Shown here in pieces: positions 44,283 to 51,604 of a stretch of 64,000 nt of DNA. This DNA comes from Pseudomonadales bacterium (GTDB lineage: Bacteria; Pseudomonadota; Gammaproteobacteria; Pseudomonadales; Ketobacteraceae). The DNA lies in contig NZXG01000061.1 in the NCBI GenBank assembly GCA_002701845.1, positions 1 through 64,000 on the forward strand, written 5' to 3'. A program made the position numbers and the translations under genes. Below the pieces are notes generated by a model. That model saw only the letters and a program-made list of their open reading frames with translations, searched no databases and was not told the origin of the DNA. Each line of letters begins with the position of its first letter. Position 1 is the stretch's first letter.

Positions 44283-45962
44283 GTGACCGGCATTCGTTTT
44301 CAAGTTTCTGATGATGGCCGCAATGTCCACCTGTTTTTGAGTTATCTGCAGCCAGATCAACTCACTGTTGATTTTCTTCGCAACCAGTTCAATCTAACCG
44401 AATATCGCTATTTTCATGAGCTGGACGCGGCCTTCAACAAAGCGTTGGGGCAATATCAGGCGAAAATCTCGCAAGTGGAACCCGGCTGTGGACTGAGCGA
44501 GCCGGTCAGCCAGTTGGTGGCAGAACGGCGGGATGCCAGTGTCGATATCGAGGTCACGGACGACCGTATGAGCTGCTCTTTGCGTATCTCCACGGCGGAG
44601 GGTGGCCCCAACCCGGACACAGCTGCGCTCACTGAATTTCTGAACAAAAAGGGTATCACGAAAGGTCTTAATAGGGGCCTGCTGGACGCTCTTGCCAAAA
44701 AACTGAACAACGTGGCCCCCGGCTCTCAAATTCAGGAGGTGGTCGCCACGGGTAAGCCGCCGGGGCAATCCCGCCAGGCGCGGCTGGAAATTCTGGTGTT
44801 ACCGGTACAGGACCGGCTGATGAAACCGAAGCTACGGGATGACGGCACCGTAGACATGCACGATTTTGGTGAGATAGAAATGGTGGAGGTGGGTGACCCC
44901 CTGGTGCGCCGGATACCCCCTGTGGTGGGAGAGCCTGGTTACAATGTGATGGGTGAGCTGGTGTCAGCCACCAAGCCGCAGGATCGGGAATTGGAAATGG
45001 GTGAGGGGACCCAGATCAGTCCGGATAGTAAAAACCTGTTGGTGGCGGCTCGGCGCGGCGTTCCCCTGAGGGTGAGCGGTGGCATGATGGTGTCCGATGC
45101 CTACTGCATCAATGATGTGGATCTGAACACCGGCAATGTGGACTTCGATGGTACGGTGGTGGTGAAGGGTACTGTGCGGGAGGGTATGGAGGTCAGGGCA
45201 ACCGGTAAGGTGCTGATACGGGATTACCTGGAATCTGCCAGTGTGATCGCGGGGGATGAAGTGGTCATCGGTAAAGGCGTACTGGGCAAACAGGTGCGCT
45301 CTGAAGAGGATCAAGCGGAAGCCTATGCCGTGAGTATTGAAACTCCAGCGACCGTATTCTCCAATTATATCCAGTACGCCCGCATCCGCGCTGGCGGTAT
45401 TGTGACGGCAGCAAAGCATATCATGCACAGCGACATTCAGGCTGAAGCAATAGTTGTGGAAAGTCCGAAGCGCACCGAGGGAAAAATTATCGGTGGCTAT
45501 CTGCGGCCGCGCTCGCAGTTAGTGTGTAATACGCTGGGTAGTCCGTCCTATATCCCGACCTTTATCGACTTTTCTCATCAGTTTTCCCAACAGTTGACTG
45601 AGTTGACGGAAATCAGGGATCAGCTGGGGGAGCGGCTGCATGTTATCCGAGGCATGAAGGAAGCGCTCAGAGGCTTCGAGGGTCAGCCCGGCAGCGACAA
45701 TGATGTGGCGGAACAGGTTAGAAAAATTCGCAACACCATCAGCCATTTCGAGCAGGAAGTGGAACGTTTGAAACATCGCCGCCAGGAGCTGATTGCGGAC
45801 GTCACCGCAGTGGCAGAGACGCTGGAGGTGGTAGTACAAAGAGACTTGTTCCCTGGTGTGGAGATCAATTTTCTCCAGCAATGGGTGCCCGTGAAAGATG
45901 AGCGGGATGCCTGCCGCATCAAAATGAAAGACAAGAGTATTACTTACTTCACCTTATCCTAG
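44283..45962 (+). CDS. FapA family (DUF342) polymerisation-protein-like
   Basis: 559 residues. An N-terminal region (1-170) precedes the DUF342 right-handed beta-helix (about 170-420: VDMHDFGEIEMVEVGDPLVRR, GEPGYNVMGEL, DVDLNTGNVDFDGTVVVKGTV given in parts) and a C-terminal coiled coil (LTELTEIRDQLGERL to about 525). The beta-helix resembles MinC/bactofilin-type assemblies. FapA-like proteins have been linked to flagellar placement and membrane sensing in other gammaproteobacteria. Start is GTG 44283 with GGGAA upstream. Convergent with the diguanylate cyclase, 15 bases apart. Confidence 0.85.
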   Translation: MTGIRFQVSDDGRNVHLFLSYLQPDQLTVDFLRNQFNLTEYRYFHELDAAFNKALGQYQAKISQVEPGCGLSEPVSQLVAERRDASVDIEVTDDRMSCSLRISTAEGGPNPDTAALTEFLNKKGITKGLNRGLLDALAKKLNNVAPGSQIQEVVATGKPPGQSRQARLEILVLPVQDRLMKPKLRDDGTVDMHDFGEIEMVEVGDPLVRRIPPVVGEPGYNVMGELVSATKPQDRELEMGEGTQISPDSKNLLVAARRGVPLRVSGGMMVSDAYCINDVDLNTGNVDFDGTVVVKGTVREGMEVRATGKVLIRDYLESASVIAGDEVVIGKGVLGKQVRSEEDQAEAYAVSIETPATVFSNYIQYARIRAGGIVTAAKHIMHSDIQAEAIVVESPKRTEGKIIGGYLRPRSQLVCNTLGSPSYIPTFIDFSHQFSQQLTELTEIRDQLGERLHVIRGMKEALRGFEGQPGSDNDVAEQVRKIRNTISHFEQEVERLKHRRQELIADVTAVAETLEVVVQRDLFPGVEINFLQQWVPVKDERDACRIKMKDKSITYFTLS

Positions 45963-45977
45963 CACACCAATTTACCA

Positions 45978-47576
45978 TCATCTGCCACTGTGTTTGATCG
46001 CGTACATTCGCTCATCCGCCAGTTGTAATAATGCCGATCGGTTACCGCTCTCGGAATAACTGCTGGTCCCCATGCTCAAGTCAGCATGAGGGAACCCTTC
46101 TTCACCCAACAGTTGATGCAGACTGCTGAGATCCCATTGAATCTGATGGCGGGCCAGAATCACGAATTCATCGCCTCCGACCCGATACACATTCTGCTGC
46201 TGACACTGACGGGATAACCACTGGGCCACCAGGGAAAGCAGGCGGTCACCCTCGGTATGCCCCATGCGGTCATTCACCTTTTTCAGCCCGTCCACATCGA
46301 TGAAGGTCAGGAAAAACTCCTGGATGATACCCTCCCGGTAATAGACCTCCCATGCGCGGATATCCCGCTCGAAGGCGGTACGGTTGGGCAGTCCGGTTAG
46401 CTGATCCGTGGACGCCCGCTTATCGGCGTGCTGACGGGACTTGCGTAAGAAATTAATGCGGTCGGCCAATGCCAGCGCCAGGGCAACGGCGTCGAACAAC
46501 TGTGCCCACAGCGCCCATACCAAGAGATTATCAAACAGCGAGGTACCCGCCATATCTCCCGCTACCGCAAACAGGAAATAAGAAGTCACAACGCCAAAGC
46601 CAAGGATGTAAATACGGGCGGGGCGATAGCCCTTGTTGAAGCGCCAAATGCCCAGGCCCAGCATAATAAACATCCAGATGCCGGTGCAGGCCAGCATTAC
46701 AGCCTGGTACTGAGCCATGGGTAGCAACAGGCCGACCATGCCAAAGATTACCAGGCTGATAGCCAGTGCCCGCACCAACAGTGCTATCCAGCCTCCGGGT
46801 GGCAGGCGCAGAAACGAGATGGCAAACATCAGGCTGCTGGCGCCGGCGATGAAAAAGGGCAGCAACAGGGTACTGGCATCCGGCTTAAGGCCAAAGCCAT
46901 ACAAAATCAGCTTAAAGTGGGTTGCCCAGGCAAAGGTGCACAGTAACTGATAACTGGCGTACCAGAGGAAAGAGATATCACGGGTCGGGAAGTAAAGAAA
47001 AATATTGTAGAGTACTAACGCCAGCATGGCGCCTACGGCCAGCATTACCAGGCTACTGTGCTGAAACTGATAGTGCCAGTATTCAGTGTCAGGCATGATG
47101 CGTAAGAGGGGCTGATGACTGATATAGGGCGACTGCAACTGAATCCAGAGGCTGGTGGTGGTGCCAGGGGTCAACACCACTGGCACTCCATTAGTGAGAT
47201 CAAAAGGGTAGCGGCGCTCGAAACCGCGACTGGCCTGGTATTCACCGGCGGCGGAAATGCTGTAAACCCGTACCTGATGCAACAGCGTATTGGTAATCAG
47301 CAGATGCCAGTGTTCCTGATCGGTCCGGTTGGGCAGGTCTACCCGATACCATATTCCGGTTTGCGGCTGTCCCGGGGGCCGGGGTACCAGCTCCTCAGCA
47401 CCCGGAATCCACAATTTGTCCTCTACCGGTGCCGTACCAGCTGCGATATAGCCCTCCAGTGGCAGGTAATAGGTGCGGGCCTCTTCTACAACGACGGTCT
47501 CCGCCGCCATCACCGGCGTGCAAAGCACCATCCACAGCAAGCACCGAAACAGCCAGTGGATGAATCGTGTCTGCAT
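45978..47576 (-). CDS. 7TMR-DISM diguanylate cyclase
   Basis: 532 residues: signal peptide (to about residue 25, PVMAAE), a periplasmic 7TMR-DISM extracellular beta-sandwich domain (about 28-165, with GIWYRVDLPN), seven membrane helices (about 175-375) and a GGDEF domain (RVGGDEFVIL, catalytic; LTGLPNRTAFERDI upstream). It makes c-di-GMP in response to an unknown periplasmic signal. No I-site RxxD is evident five residues before GGDEF. Its ATG shares one base with the stop of the preceding unknown gene, so the two are translationally coupled. Confidence 0.9.
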   Translation of the reverse strand: MQTRFIHWLFRCLLWMVLCTPVMAAETVVVEEARTYYLPLEGYIAAGTAPVEDKLWIPGAEELVPRPPGQPQTGIWYRVDLPNRTDQEHWHLLITNTLLHQVRVYSISAAGEYQASRGFERRYPFDLTNGVPVVLTPGTTTSLWIQLQSPYISHQPLLRIMPDTEYWHYQFQHSSLVMLAVGAMLALVLYNIFLYFPTRDISFLWYASYQLLCTFAWATHFKLILYGFGLKPDASTLLLPFFIAGASSLMFAISFLRLPPGGWIALLVRALAISLVIFGMVGLLLPMAQYQAVMLACTGIWMFIMLGLGIWRFNKGYRPARIYILGFGVVTSYFLFAVAGDMAGTSLFDNLLVWALWAQLFDAVALALALADRINFLRKSRQHADKRASTDQLTGLPNRTAFERDIRAWEVYYREGIIQEFFLTFIDVDGLKKVNDRMGHTEGDRLLSLVAQWLSRQCQQQNVYRVGGDEFVILARHQIQWDLSSLHQLLGEEGFPHADLSMGTSSYSESGNRSALLQLADERMYAIKHSGR

Positions 47577-48292
47577 CAGGGTGTCTCAAAACTGATTTCG
47601 TTAATGCCGGGCTTGAACAGAAAGGCCAGTTCCTGCAGTGATTCGTTGAGGGTGGGCAGGAACGACTGGGCGAATATGTCGAGGATGGTCAGTGCATTGA
47701 GTGTGGACTCGGAGGCAGATGCCCGCTTCAGTCGTTTGGCAATCTGCTGATTAACCACATGCACATCCTCGTAAACCTGTTTCAGGTCGGTAAAGTGGTT
47801 GCCGTGTTCCGGATCGGCGGGGTCGAAAAACTGGAACAGCAGGAAGGTGGCACAGGCGCGAAACAGGGTTTCATCCTGAGTGGCAAAGGGCAGGTGGAAC
47901 CAGGCCATGGGTTTAAAGAATCCCGTATGGGGGCAGCCGCTGGTTGCCATGATCAGACCGATCAGAGAGCGATAAGCCTCCTGGACGTTGGACTGGCTCT
48001 CAATGGTCATGTTGTCTTTATGCACCCGCACTGACACCGATTCGAACGCCGGATGGGCGCTGAAACTTAAAATCGGAGCAATCCGGCGCGCCAGGGGGCA
48101 GTGTTCGGTTGTATCACTGTTCAGTGGACAATGGGGGCATTTTTCCACATCCAGTCGTGACCATTCCGGCGCCGCACCCAGCGGTGCCGGGTGCTCCAGG
48201 GTTTGCGGATCGATGTCCACTTCATACAGAAAGTTGTCCTGGGACTTGAAGATGAACTCGTAGCGCACGCGTTTAGTGTATTTTTTATTCAT
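47576..48292 (-). CDS. Unknown Cys-rich protein coupled to a diguanylate cyclase
   Basis: 238 residues, not confidently assigned. The N-terminal part (residues 1-40) looks beta-rich (YEFIFKSQDNFLYEVDID). A cysteine cluster CPHCPLNSDTTEHCPLA near residues 52-68 could bind a metal or cluster; GCPHTGFFKP carries another. The rest is helical (FFDPADPEHGNHFTDLKQVYEDV). ATG 48292; upstream in-frame TTG 48307 is less likely. Overlaps the cyclase start by one base (TGATG), so it may feed a signal to it. A perfect 16-base palindrome lies just upstream. Confidence 0.75.
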   Translation of the reverse strand: MNKKYTKRVRYEFIFKSQDNFLYEVDIDPQTLEHPAPLGAAPEWSRLDVEKCPHCPLNSDTTEHCPLARRIAPILSFSAHPAFESVSVRVHKDNMTIESQSNVQEAYRSLIGLIMATSGCPHTGFFKPMAWFHLPFATQDETLFRACATFLLFQFFDPADPEHGNHFTDLKQVYEDVHVVNQQIAKRLKRASASESTLNALTILDIFAQSFLPTLNESLQELAFLFKPGINEISFETP

Positions 48293-48308
48293 TTCAACCG
48301 GGCCCAAT

Positions 48309-48324
48309 GCGATAGTACTATCGC
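48309..48324. promoter_or_regulatory. Perfect 16-base palindrome in a divergent intergenic region
   Basis: GCGATAGTACTATCGC, fully self-complementary, in the 73-base gap between the unknown/cyclase operon and the oxidoreductase-tmcA-patZ operon. A candidate operator. About one such palindrome is expected by chance in 64 kb, so position is the main support. Confidence 0.45.
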
Positions 48325-48365
48325 TAAGTATAGATTTAATCTGAAGAATTCAACGTGGAACCCAC

Positions 48366-49481
48366 ATGGCGAAACGAACAGTGGTGTTGATTGGTGGCGG
48401 CCATGCTCACATCGAGGTGCTGCGGCAGCGTCAGCGCTGGTGCCCGCCGGATGTGGAGTTGTGGTTGCTGGATGTGAATCCCCATGCCGTATACTCCGGA
48501 TCACTACCGGCGGTGGTGGCCGGACATTGGCCAGTGGATCAATGTTTAATCAATCTGCCCACTTTGTGCGAGGAACTGGGCGTGCGCTGGTGTCAGGGGC
48601 GGTTTCTCGGCCTGTCCGCGGATCGGAGTGCCATTTGCCTGGCGGATGGTCGTCAGTTGAAGTTTGATCTGGCATCCCTGGACATCGGTTCTGTGCCCTC
48701 CAGCAGCGACATTGCCAACAGTCACCATGGGATCACTGCCAAACCCGCTCTCAATTTTCTCCAGCGCTGGCAGCAGGTGGCGGCTGAACCGTTGGCGCTG
48801 GAACCCCGTGCAGCGGTGGTGGTGGGCGGTGGTGTGGCGGGTGTGGAGCTGATCCTGGCCATGCGTTATCGACTCCATCAGTTGTGGGGGGATCGGCTGC
48901 GGGACTGGCGCTGGCACCTCTGTTCCAGCGGGCCCCTGCTCAGTGGTCACAATCGCTGGGTCAGGGCCCGGGCCAGGCGGGAGCTCAACCGCGCCGGTGT
49001 GGAATACCATGACGCCGCCAAAGTGCGGCAATTGGGGCCAGCCAGTGTCATCCTGGAATCCGGGCGGGAGATCCCCAGTGGTTTTACGTTACTGTGCACA
49101 CCAGCAGCTCCGCCGCAGTCCCTGGGCGCCAGCAGGTTGCCCCGGGATCCGGCCGGCTTTGTACCGGTGGATCAGTATTTGCGCGTGACCGGGTTCCAGA
49201 ATCTGTTTGCGGTGGGAGACATTGCAGCGTTTCCCAGGCCCCTGGATAAGGCCGGGGTGTATGCCGTGCGCCAGGGTCCGTTGCTGGCGGCCAATCTCGG
49301 CGCCACGCTCTCAGGGGCCGGGCAGGCTGCGTTCCGGCCCCAGCGGCAGTATCTGAAGCTGATCACCCTGGGGGAGCCGCGGGCCATGGCTTCCCGCGGC
49401 TGGCTGTATGCCCACGGGCATTGGGTCTGGCGCTGGAAACAGCACATCGACGAAAAATTTGTGGAGCGATACCGGGTTTGA
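48366..49481 (+). CDS. FAD/NAD(P)-binding oxidoreductase, SelD-associated NDH-2-like family
   Basis: 371 residues, pyridine nucleotide-disulfide oxidoreductase fold of the type often fused to SelD. The FAD dinucleotide motif is VVLIGGGHAHIEVL; ASLDIGSVP and VVVGGGVAGVEL (NAD(P)-binding) follow; the late FAD motif is LFAVGDIAAF. PHAVYSGSLPAVVAG is family-typical. No SelD domain or selD gene is in the window. First gene of the operon; its stop overlaps the tmcA start (TTGA). Electron acceptor unknown. Confidence 0.87.
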   Translation: MAKRTVVLIGGGHAHIEVLRQRQRWCPPDVELWLLDVNPHAVYSGSLPAVVAGHWPVDQCLINLPTLCEELGVRWCQGRFLGLSADRSAICLADGRQLKFDLASLDIGSVPSSSDIANSHHGITAKPALNFLQRWQQVAAEPLALEPRAAVVVGGGVAGVELILAMRYRLHQLWGDRLRDWRWHLCSSGPLLSGHNRWVRARARRELNRAGVEYHDAAKVRQLGPASVILESGREIPSGFTLLCTPAAPPQSLGASRLPRDPAGFVPVDQYLRVTGFQNLFAVGDIAAFPRPLDKAGVYAVRQGPLLAANLGATLSGAGQAAFRPQRQYLKLITLGEPRAMASRGWLYAHGHWVWRWKQHIDEKFVERYRV

Positions 49482-51604
49482 AAACGGTGGAATTTTCACT
49501 GGAGGTGGTCAACAAGCTCCAGCACCATGTACAACAGCAGCAGCGGCGTCTGCTGGTTTTGTTGGAAGGCGACCCGGACTGGACTCTGACGGCGGCCCAA
49601 CGTTGGCTGGCTGATGTTCAGGCACAGCAGGTCCTCTGGTGGTCACAACGGGCGCCGTCCGGTAGCTGGTGTCTGCCGCCGCAGCGGATCAATCATGAAC
49701 TGGGCCGTGAAGCCTGCCATGGCGTGTTTGATTATTATTCGGGTGCCAATCCAGATGCATTGGCGGCATTGGCCGGCACCATCAGCGCCGGCGGTTTTCT
49801 GCTCCTGCTGGCGCCATCGCTGCAGGATTGGCCGGATTTCGCCGATCCTTATCGAGAAAAAATTGCGGTGGAGCCCGGAGGCACCGCGGCGGTTGGGTCC
49901 GGTTTCCTGACCCGGGCCGCCTGGGTGCTGCGGCAACAGGATTGCCTGGTGCGCTGGTGTCAACACCAGGGGCTGCAGCTGCCAAAGCTACCCAGTTTGC
50001 CGGTGGTCAGGCGGCAGCCCGATGCGCAGGGCTGCGTCACCGAAGATCAGCGGCAGGCGTTGCAGGCGATCCTACGGGTGGCGCAGGGTCATCGCAAGCG
50101 GCCACTGGTGTTGCAGGCCGACCGGGGGCGGGGCAAGAGCGCGGTGATGGGTCTTGCGGTGCGACTGCTGCTGGCGCAGGGCAAGCGTGTCCTGGTAACC
50201 GCCCCCCGACCGGAGTCTGTGGCCACCCTGAAACGGTTTGCCGGTGATGCGCAGGATGGGTTGCAATATCAGGCACCGGACCAGTTGCTGCAACGCCTGC
50301 CCCCGGCGGACCTGCTGTTAGTCGACGAGGCGGCGGCCTTGTCCCCGAATTTGCTGCAGCGCATGCTGGACCACTACAGCCGGACGGTGCTGGCCACTAC
50401 GGTGGCCGGCTATGAGGGCACTGGCAGGGGGTTCGTACACCGCTTTCAGCCGCATTTGCAGGCCCGTTTTCCCGGCTGGCGGCTCTGTGAAATGGTGGAA
50501 CCCATTCGCTGGCAGCAGCAGGACTGGCTGGAGCAGACGCTGGAACAGATGCTGCTTTTACGGGCATCACCACTACCCTCCGATAGTGCGGGTTCCGCCC
50601 CCCTGACTCTGGAAACCTTCGATTATCAGTGCCCGGCGCAGCAGGAAGCACGTCTGCAAGCGGTGTTCGAGTTGCTGGTGGCGGCCCATTACCGCACCCG
50701 CCCCAGTGATCTGCGGATGCTGCTGGATGGTGGCAATTTACGGGTGTTCCTGTTGTGTCGCGGGTCGCAAGTGCTGGCGGTGGCGCTGGTGGCCCAAGAG
50801 GGCATGCTACCCGCGGATCTGGCCACTGAAATAGCGCAGGGCCGGCGCCGGCCTCATGGCCAAGTGTTACCCCAGACCCTGGCGGTACATGGAGACCAAC
50901 CTCAGGCCCTTCAGTTACCGCTGTGGCGGGTGGTCAGAATTGCGGTACAGCCGCAAGACCAGGGTGAAGGCCTGGGCAGCGAGCTGCTGCAAAGACTGCA
51001 GACTCTGGCGCAGGCGGAAGGGGTGGCGGCGTTGGGGTCGGTGTTTTCCGGCACCGCTCAGGTGTTGCGATTCTGGCAGCAAAACGGGTATTTGACTCTG
51101 CGGGTGGGCTACCGTCCTGAGGTGACCACCGGGGGCCACAGTCTGCTGGTTTTGAAAAGCCTTTGCCCGGAGTCGGCGCCCTTATTGAAAGCCGCCAGGA
51201 CGGCGTTCGAGGCAGACTTTCCCCACCAGCTGCTGGACACCCATCGCCATCTGCCGGCGGACCTGGTGTTGGCCATCATGCACCAGGGACAGTTCACAGT
51301 AGCCTATTATGAGAGAGATCAAGTTCGCCTGCGGCGATATCTGGCAGGCTATGCTAAGTACGAAAATGTCGTGGCCAGCCTCTGGCGCTGCCTGTGGCAC
51401 GGATCCGCACGACAGGGTCGGTTATCCCTGACGCCCGGGCGGCAGCTGCTGGTGATGAAAGTCATGCAGGGACTGAGCTGGGCGGACTCTGTGCAACCGT
51501 TGGGATTGTCCGGCATCCGCGAAGCCCGCGAGCAGCTGCGCCAGGCGGTGGCTGACTGGCTCAGTCCCGGCCCCAACCAGATCCCCCCGAGTGGAGACTT
51601 ATGA
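49478..51604 (+). CDS. tmcA: tRNA(Met) cytidine acetyltransferase TmcA
   Basis: Forms N4-acetylcytidine at wobble C34 of elongator tRNA-Met, using ATP and acetyl-CoA. 708 residues: N-terminal DUF1726-like domain, RNA-helicase module (Walker A QADRGRGKSA, K220; Walker B LLLVDEAAAL; ATTVAGYEGTGRGF), GNAT domain (GEGLGSELLQRLQTLAQAEG, then RFWQQNGY) and a C-terminal tRNA-binding domain. The start is taken as TTG 49478, overlapping the previous stop by four bases with GGAG upstream; an in-frame GTG at 49487 is the alternative. Its stop overlaps the patZ start (ATGA). Confidence 0.93.
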   Translation: MKTVEFSLEVVNKLQHHVQQQQRRLLVLLEGDPDWTLTAAQRWLADVQAQQVLWWSQRAPSGSWCLPPQRINHELGREACHGVFDYYSGANPDALAALAGTISAGGFLLLLAPSLQDWPDFADPYREKIAVEPGGTAAVGSGFLTRAAWVLRQQDCLVRWCQHQGLQLPKLPSLPVVRRQPDAQGCVTEDQRQALQAILRVAQGHRKRPLVLQADRGRGKSAVMGLAVRLLLAQGKRVLVTAPRPESVATLKRFAGDAQDGLQYQAPDQLLQRLPPADLLLVDEAAALSPNLLQRMLDHYSRTVLATTVAGYEGTGRGFVHRFQPHLQARFPGWRLCEMVEPIRWQQQDWLEQTLEQMLLLRASPLPSDSAGSAPLTLETFDYQCPAQQEARLQAVFELLVAAHYRTRPSDLRMLLDGGNLRVFLLCRGSQVLAVALVAQEGMLPADLATEIAQGRRRPHGQVLPQTLAVHGDQPQALQLPLWRVVRIAVQPQDQGEGLGSELLQRLQTLAQAEGVAALGSVFSGTAQVLRFWQQNGYLTLRVGYRPEVTTGGHSLLVLKSLCPESAPLLKAARTAFEADFPHQLLDTHRHLPADLVLAIMHQGQFTVAYYERDQVRLRRYLAGYAKYENVVASLWRCLWHGSARQGRLSLTPGRQLLVMKVMQGLSWADSVQPLGLSGIREAREQLRQAVADWLSPGPNQIPPSGDL

